64,000 nucleotides of DNA. Source: SIG603 sp964370635. Its GTDB lineage: Bacteria > Bacillota > Clostridia > Oscillospirales > Acutalibacteraceae. The notes below the pieces were generated by a model, which saw only the letters and a program-made list of their open reading frames with translations, made no database searches and was not told the DNA's origin. The DNA lies in the NCBI GenBank assembly GCA_964370635.1, contig CAYJJU010000010.1, positions 1-64,000 on the forward strand. The letters are read 5' to 3'. The translations under genes and the position numbers were made by a program. Below, one piece after another: positions 59,797 to 64,000 of this stretch (within the stretch, counting starts at the first letter, position 1; each line of letters starts with the position of its first letter).

Positions 59797-61015
59797 CGTT
59801 AAACCCTCCGTATTCGTCCTCGTCTGTGAGTTCAGACTGTTTTAAAAATATCGCCCTTTTAATGGTTTTATCACCAAATTTATCTTTTAAATTGTCGAGA
59901 GTTTTCTCTAAATCGTCTTCTCTCTCAATTTCTTTTGCGTCATAAAAAAGCGATTGTTGCATGACGGCATCTTCCCTTAAATCAAAGCTTTTTATGCCAA
60001 GACCCCTAAGAGGAAGTTTTGCATTTGTGGCTTTAAATAGCTCATACGCCTTATTGAAAATTTCTTTTGAAGAATTTATAGGGAACTCTGTCTTGCATTG
60101 GTGCTGTGAGGTTTCTAAATTGCATTTTCTAAGGCTTATTTGTATGCCGCCTGCCTTTAAATTCTTTTCCCTAAGCCTTTTTGAAACGCTTTGGGCAAGC
60201 ATATAAAATGTGAGTTTTACATCTTTAATGTTTTGTATGTCACGTGCGGTGGTCGTGCTGTTGCCTATGCTTTTTACCTCTCTTTCGGAAAGTGTATTTG
60301 TCACATCGGAATTATCAAGGCCGTTAGCGTACTCCCAAATGACCTTTCCTTGTTTTCCTAAAAGTTTGCTTAAAATATCCACATTAGTTTGGGCTAAATC
60401 GCCTATTGTGAAAATGCCGATATTTATAAGCTTTTTTTGTACAACAGGCCCTATGCCCAAGAGCTCACCTGCCTTTAAATGCCAAATTTTTTCTTTAAAA
60501 TCATCTTTATTTATCACCGTAACGGCGTCGGGTTTTTTCATGTCGCTTCCAAGCTTTGCAAAAATTTTGTTAAAACTTACGCCTATAGACACGGTTAAAT
60601 TGAGCTCTTTTTTTATGGTTTCACGTATTTCCTGTGCAATTTCCTCGCCGCTTCCGAAAAGTCTTGTGCTTCCGCTAACGTCAAGCCAGCACTCGTCAAG
60701 CCCAAAGCTTTCAACCTTATCGGTATATCTTTTATAAATTTCTTTTGCCGCCTTAGAATAACTTACATATTTTTCAAAATTAGGCCTTACAAACACTATT
60801 TCAGGGCATTTTTTTCTCGCCTGCCATAGAGCCTCGGCCGTTTTGACGCCCATGTTTTTTGCAAGCATGTTTTTTGCAAGCACTATGCCGTGTCTTTTGC
60901 TTTCATCGCCACCGACAGCCATTGGCACATCTTTTAAATGCGGTTTGTCAATGCATTCGACAGAGGCATAAAAGTTATTCATATCTACATGAAGTATTAC
61001 TTTTTCCAAAATCAC
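59777..61015 (-). CDS. dinB: DNA polymerase IV, Y family
   Basis: A 412-residue translesion polymerase. Catalytic acids: Asp11 in HVDMNNFYASVE and Asp107/Glu108 in FGLDECWLDVS; steric gate region around Phe15-Tyr16; YSKAAKEIY; SIGVSFNKIFAKLGSDMKKP; then helix-hairpin-helix GIGPVVQKKL and the little-finger domain. It copies past damaged bases with low fidelity. GTG 61015 is the start, with AAGGAG 9 nt upstream. First gene of the SOS operon (promoter and LexA boxes at 61037-61086). Confidence 0.96.
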   Translation of the reverse strand: MILEKVILHVDMNNFYASVECIDKPHLKDVPMAVGGDESKRHGIVLAKNMLAKNMGVKTAEALWQARKKCPEIVFVRPNFEKYVSYSKAAKEIYKRYTDKVESFGLDECWLDVSGSTRLFGSGEEIAQEIRETIKKELNLTVSIGVSFNKIFAKLGSDMKKPDAVTVINKDDFKEKIWHLKAGELLGIGPVVQKKLINIGIFTIGDLAQTNVDILSKLLGKQGKVIWEYANGLDNSDVTNTLSEREVKSIGNSTTTARDIQNIKDVKLTFYMLAQSVSKRLREKNLKAGGIQISLRKCNLETSQHQCKTEFPINSSKEIFNKAYELFKATNAKLPLRGLGIKSFDLREDAVMQQSLFYDAKEIEREDDLEKTLDNLKDKFGDKTIKRAIFLKQSELTDEDEYGGFNDAQFTR

Positions 61016-61036
61016 GACATTTCACTCCTTTAAAAT

Positions 61037-61086
61037 CGAACATTTGTTTTATATCTTTATTATAGAACATTTGTTCGAAATGTCAA
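61037..61086 (-). promoter_or_regulatory. SOS promoter with two LexA boxes
   Basis: On the minus strand TTGACA (61081-61086) and TATAAT (61059-61064) are 16 nt apart, and the spacer contains CGAACAAATGTTCT (61064-61077), one base off the Bacillus/Clostridium LexA box CGAAC-N4-GTTCG. A second, weaker box, AAAACAAATGTTCG, lies at 61037-61050. LexA bound here would cover the promoter of dinB and the genes behind it. Confidence 0.88.
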
Positions 61087-61190
61087 GAGGAAATTTTTCT
61101 CTTTAAAAGAAAACATTCTGTAAACAAGATGTAAAAGAATTTATTAATTATTGAAATTAACACTTTAAAGACTTATACTTAATTTAGCTA

Positions 61191-61213
61191 GGGTCGGATT
61201 ATATGAACTCGGC
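61191..61213. repeat. Solo end of the dispersed inverted-repeat element
   Basis: GGATTATATGAACTCGGC (61196-61213), preceded by GGGTC, is identical to the right end of the 22500 copy. The rest of the element is missing; TAGC just before it may be the trace of the other end. It lies 17 nt upstream of the next ATG. Confidence 0.7.
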
Positions 61214-61229
61214 GACAAAATTTTGAAAG

Positions 61230-61637
61230 ATGGTGTTTTACTTGCTAAATAGATTTGCAAGATTTATGTATGGTCGATACGGGACGGATAAGCTAAATTT
61301 AACGCTTTTAATAGCGGGACTTATAATTTCACTTGTGGGGCAACTTTTAATGTTGTGGCCTCTTACTTTTGTGTCTATGGCAATTTATGCATACGCACTT
61401 TTTAGAACTTTTTCAAGAAATATACAGGCAAGACAAAAAGAGTATTTTACTTTTTTAAAGTTATTGACACCCATGACAAAATGGTTTAAAATGAGAAAAA
61501 TGACATTTACGCAAAGAAAGACCTATAAGTATTTCAAATGCCCCTCGTGCAAGCAGGTTTTACGCGCTCCAAAGGGGAGAGGAAAAATACAGGTTACTTG
61601 TCAAAAATGTCATAAAGAGTTTATAAAAAAAGTATAA
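61230..61637 (+). CDS. Membrane protein with C-terminal zinc ribbon
   Basis: A 135-residue protein: two helices (about 22-42 and 43-60), a basic segment, and a zinc ribbon CPSCKQVLRAPKGRGKIQVT-CQKC at the C-terminus. Similar small zinc-ribbon membrane proteins are widespread in Clostridia without known function. The ribbon faces the cytoplasm if the positive-inside rule holds. The ribosome site is weak at ATG 61230, and a later TTG is possible. It lies 14 nt before the dehydrogenase gene, so they are cotranscribed. Confidence 0.8.
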   Translation: MVFYLLNRFARFMYGRYGTDKLNLTLLIAGLIISLVGQLLMLWPLTFVSMAIYAYALFRTFSRNIQARQKEYFTFLKLLTPMTKWFKMRKMTFTQRKTYKYFKCPSCKQVLRAPKGRGKIQVTCQKCHKEFIKKV

Positions 61638-61651
61638 AGGACGGTAGATTT

Positions 61652-62611
61652 ATGAAAATCGCAATTATCGGAGCATGGCATGTTCACACGGCAGAATACA
61701 CAAAAGCATCTCTTGACAATCCTCTAGCAGAGGTAGTAGGCGTATGGGACAAAGACGCAGACGCCGCAAAAGCTTGTGCTGAAAAATTCAGCATACCTGC
61801 AATCGCTTCTTATGAAGAAATTCTAGAAAACAAAGACATAGACTCGGTTGTAATTTGCACACAAACAAGCGACCACCCCGAAATCATCAAAAAAGCGGCA
61901 GAGGCCGGCAAGCATATCTTTACAGAAAAAGTTTTAGCGTTTACAGAAAAAGAAGCCCGTGAAATGGCAGCTGTAATAGACGAAAAAGCCGGTAAATTTA
62001 CAATTTGCTATCCTCACATGACTTTCCCTCATGTAAGAGCTGTTAAAGCCTGCGTTGAAAGCGGAAAACTTGGCAGAGTTACATATGCAAGAGTAAGAAA
62101 TGTTCACGGCGGTTCTGTTTTAGGCTGGCTACCCGACACATTTTATGATAAAGCAACTTGCGGCGGCGGCGCTATGATGGACTTAGGCGCTCACCCAATG
62201 TATACTTTAGCTGCAATTTTAGGAGAGCCTGTAAGCATCACTTCTACATTTACAAAAATTACAGATAAACCAGTCGAGGATAATGCTGTTTCTCTAATCG
62301 AGTTTGAAAACGGAGCAATAGGCGTTTCAGAGACAGGCTTTGTATCAGTAGGCAATCCTTATACTTTAGAAGTAAGCGGAACAGAAGGCGCAATTGTTGC
62401 AAGAGGCGAGGACGTTATGTTCATGGGCTCTGACAACGAGTGGGTAAAAGTTGAGCTTCCAGAAGCTATGGAAAGACCTATCCACCACTGGATAGACGCC
62501 GTAGTAAACGGAAAAGAAGCACCATTTACAACAAACGAGGCAATTATGCTAAGCCGTTTGATGGAAGGCGCTTATATTTCATACGAAACAGGTAAAAAAT
62601 ATAATTTTTAA
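61652..62611 (+). CDS. Gfo/Idh/MocA family dehydrogenase
   Basis: A 319-residue oxidoreductase. The N-terminal motif is AIIGAWHVH in place of the GxGxxG loop, a variant seen in a subgroup of the family; VVICTQTSDH, FTEKVLAFTEKEA and GGGAMMDLGAHPMYTLAAIL follow, with the catalytic-side Asp and His. Codon use is richer in C-ending triplets than in its neighbours, which suggests high expression or recent arrival. Ribosome site AAAGGACGG. Ends at the terminator 62628-62668. Confidence 0.92.
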   Translation: MKIAIIGAWHVHTAEYTKASLDNPLAEVVGVWDKDADAAKACAEKFSIPAIASYEEILENKDIDSVVICTQTSDHPEIIKKAAEAGKHIFTEKVLAFTEKEAREMAAVIDEKAGKFTICYPHMTFPHVRAVKACVESGKLGRVTYARVRNVHGGSVLGWLPDTFYDKATCGGGAMMDLGAHPMYTLAAILGEPVSITSTFTKITDKPVEDNAVSLIEFENGAIGVSETGFVSVGNPYTLEVSGTEGAIVARGEDVMFMGSDNEWVKVELPEAMERPIHHWIDAVVNGKEAPFTTNEAIMLSRLMEGAYISYETGKKYNF

Positions 62612-62627
62612 TTAATATTTAAATTTA

Positions 62628-62668
62628 AATCTGGCGCAGATGATTTTACATCTGCGCCAGATTCTTTT
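62628..62668. terminator. Strong terminator
   Basis: A 15-bp perfect stem, AATCTGGCGCAGATG (62628-62642) with its complement (62649-62663), then CTTTTT. Between the dehydrogenase gene and the convergent msrAB gene. Confidence 0.9.
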
Positions 62669-62673
62669 TGCGT

Positions 62674-63843
62674 TTATTTAATAATACTGACAGAGTCGTC
62701 ATTTTCTAAAAGATGCTTTAAATATCCGTAACCTTCTTCGGTCATTGAGTTGTAATCCACAAATTTTAATGAAGAACCGTTCATGCAGTATCTAAGTCCG
62801 CCCTCGCTGTCGGGTCCGTCGCTAAAAACATGGCCTAAATGATTTTCTCCGGAACGACTTTTAATTTCAACTCCCGAAAAAATACTGAAATTACTTCCGT
62901 TTTCAATTAAAACCTCCGACGATATCGGTTTTGTAAAACTTGGCCAACCTGTGCCTGAGTCATATTTGTCTGTCGATAAAAACAGTGGCTCGCCTGTGAC
63001 TATATCCACATAAATTCCAAGTTCATAATTGTTGTTTAATTCATGAGAAAATGCAGGCTCTGTGCTGTTTTTTCGTGTTACGCTGTATTCAAGTGGCGAT
63101 AAAGTTTCCTTAATTACTTCTTCACTGGGAGAAGGGTAGTCCTCTTCGTCTATAAGCTCGCCGTCGGTTTCATTTGCCGTATTTAAATTTATATGGCAGT
63201 AACCGTTAGGATTTTTTTCCAGATAGTCTTGGTGATATTCTTCGGCATAATAAAAGTTTTGAAGCGTCGTCACCTCTACAACAATTTCTTCGCTGTACTG
63301 CGTGCGTAAATTTTCTATTACGGCATCAATTTCTGCCTTGTCCTCGTCAAGTTCATAATAAATTCCCGAGCGATACTGCGTGCCTATGTCGTTTCCCTGC
63401 TTGTTAAGGGAAGTGGGGTCGACCACTTTGAAAAATTTTTCCAAAAGCTCTGTAAGAGAGACTTGCTCAGGGTCATACGCCACCCAAACAGTTTCTGCAT
63501 GGCCTGTGTTGTCGTATATGACATTTTCGTATGACGGATTTTCGGTACGGCCGTTTGCATAACCCGAAACCACATCGTATACGCCTGCAATCCTTGACAT
63601 ATAAGCCTCTACGCCCCAAAAACATCCACCTGCAAGATAAACAGATTTCAAGCCCTTTTCGTCTATAAGTTCACGGGTATTAATGGCGTCTGCGTGAACA
63701 GATACTTCTTCATTCACCTTACTGTAACCTCCTCTTTCTTGTCCGGAATTTGCCGAAACGACAAGCGCCCCGGCGCTTAATAACATAACTAAAATAATAA
63801 TAATTATGTTTTTGCTGGTTATAAATTTTCTGCTTTCTTTCAA
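62674..63843 (-). CDS. msrAB: Membrane-anchored MsrA-MsrB fusion
   Basis: A 389-residue bifunctional methionine sulfoxide reductase. An N-terminal helix (about 13-32) anchors or exports it; MsrA follows with GGCFWGVEA (catalytic Cys74), GYANGRTENPSYE and YHQDYLEKNPNGYC; MsrB has TGWPSFTKP, SGENHLGHVF and RYCMNGSSLKF (catalytic Cys353). The CxxC zinc pairs of many MsrB are missing. It repairs oxidised methionines outside the cytoplasm. TTG 63843 is the start because GGAGGTGA precedes it by 7-8 nt; the ATG at 63858 is part of that site. Confidence 0.92.
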   Translation of the reverse strand: MKESRKFITSKNIIIIILVMLLSAGALVVSANSGQERGGYSKVNEEVSVHADAINTRELIDEKGLKSVYLAGGCFWGVEAYMSRIAGVYDVVSGYANGRTENPSYENVIYDNTGHAETVWVAYDPEQVSLTELLEKFFKVVDPTSLNKQGNDIGTQYRSGIYYELDEDKAEIDAVIENLRTQYSEEIVVEVTTLQNFYYAEEYHQDYLEKNPNGYCHINLNTANETDGELIDEEDYPSPSEEVIKETLSPLEYSVTRKNSTEPAFSHELNNNYELGIYVDIVTGEPLFLSTDKYDSGTGWPSFTKPISSEVLIENGSNFSIFSGVEIKSRSGENHLGHVFSDGPDSEGGLRYCMNGSSLKFVDYNSMTEEGYGYLKHLLENDDSVSIIK

Positions 63844-64000
63844 AGCGCTCACCTCCAATAAGTATGTTTCTTTATGATTTAACTATACGCCTTTATAAAA
63901 GAGAAATCAATAGTCATTATTAGTTTTAGTTTTAACTTTTTATGAATAATCGGTAAAGAAAGGCTTGGATTTAAGAGTTTATTTGTGCTTTGGAAAATAT
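63844..64000. other. AT-rich right edge, no gene seen
   Basis: Contains the msrAB leader. No open frame of note continues over the window edge, and no clear promoter could be chosen. Confidence 0.4.

Overview
The window looks like a chromosomal segment of a low-GC, endospore-forming member of the Clostridia. The evidence is AT-rich DNA, strong AGGAGG-type ribosome sites with frequent TTG and GTG starts, sigma-A promoters close to TTGACA-N17-TATAAT, a spoIIGA-sigE sporulation pair, a folT gene with a tetrahydrofolate riboswitch, and a dinB operon with Bacillus/Clostridium-type LexA boxes. No rRNA, CRISPR array, plasmid or phage module was seen. The species cannot be named from the sequence.

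Layout. 1-2.2 kb: the 5' part of a secreted repeat protein that runs off the left edge, and a RelE/HigB-HigA-type toxin-antitoxin pair with an operator lying inside its own promoter. 2.3-6.2 kb: tRNA-Leu(GAG), a kinase-like protein lacking its P-loop, gltX, two GNAT acetyltransferases and a DUF1294 protein. 6.2-13 kb: a GH2 beta-galactosidase, a ZIP metal transporter and two overlapping GGDEF genes. 13.1-16.9 kb: an operon alternating TIM-barrel sugar isomerases with Gfo/Idh/MocA dehydrogenases. 17-21 kb: a YtrA-type GntR/ABC operon and a convergent two-component system. 21.2-22.9 kb: a MATE exporter gene split by a dispersed inverted-repeat element. 23-30.1 kb: sulfatase, Nudix hydrolase, a QueD-like protein with a zinc ribbon, patatin, tag, a dehydrogenase and another GGDEF protein. 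30.4-38.5 kb: four tandem paralogous FtsX-like permeases with shared leaders, then an ABC ATPase, a fifth permease and a cupin. 38.5-38.7 kb: a promoter-to-terminator noncoding RNA candidate. 38.8-42.9 kb: MFS/TetR pair, sigE-spoIIGA and a thioesterase. 42.9-47.5 kb: an ECF sigma factor with an RsgI-like Asp-rich membrane protein, then cinA and thiI. 47.5-52.1 kb: a small membrane protein, a cysteine desulfurase, a 2-hydroxyacid dehydrogenase and nadE. 52.2-55 kb: a UgtP-like glycosyltransferase and an ABC-F protein. 55-57.5 kb: a REP-type transposase remnant beside a perfect palindrome, an AI-2E family transporter and riboswitch-controlled folT. 57.5-61.1 kb: an SOS operon (dinB, radical SAM protein, DUF4130 protein, 45-codon ORF). 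61.2-63.8 kb: a zinc-ribbon membrane protein, another Gfo/Idh/MocA dehydrogenase and a membrane-anchored MsrA-MsrB fusion.

The most interesting items are: (i) the tandem permease array with one ATPase; (ii) the unassigned noncoding RNA with a near-perfect promoter at 38.7 kb; (iii) a dispersed GCCGAG...CTCGGC element family with one copy splitting the MATE gene; (iv) the sigma factor paired with a membrane protein carrying an Asp-rich tail of about 130 residues; and (v) the LexA-type dinB/radical SAM/DUF4130 operon. All calls come from reading the sequence and recalling family motifs; no database search or folding program was run.
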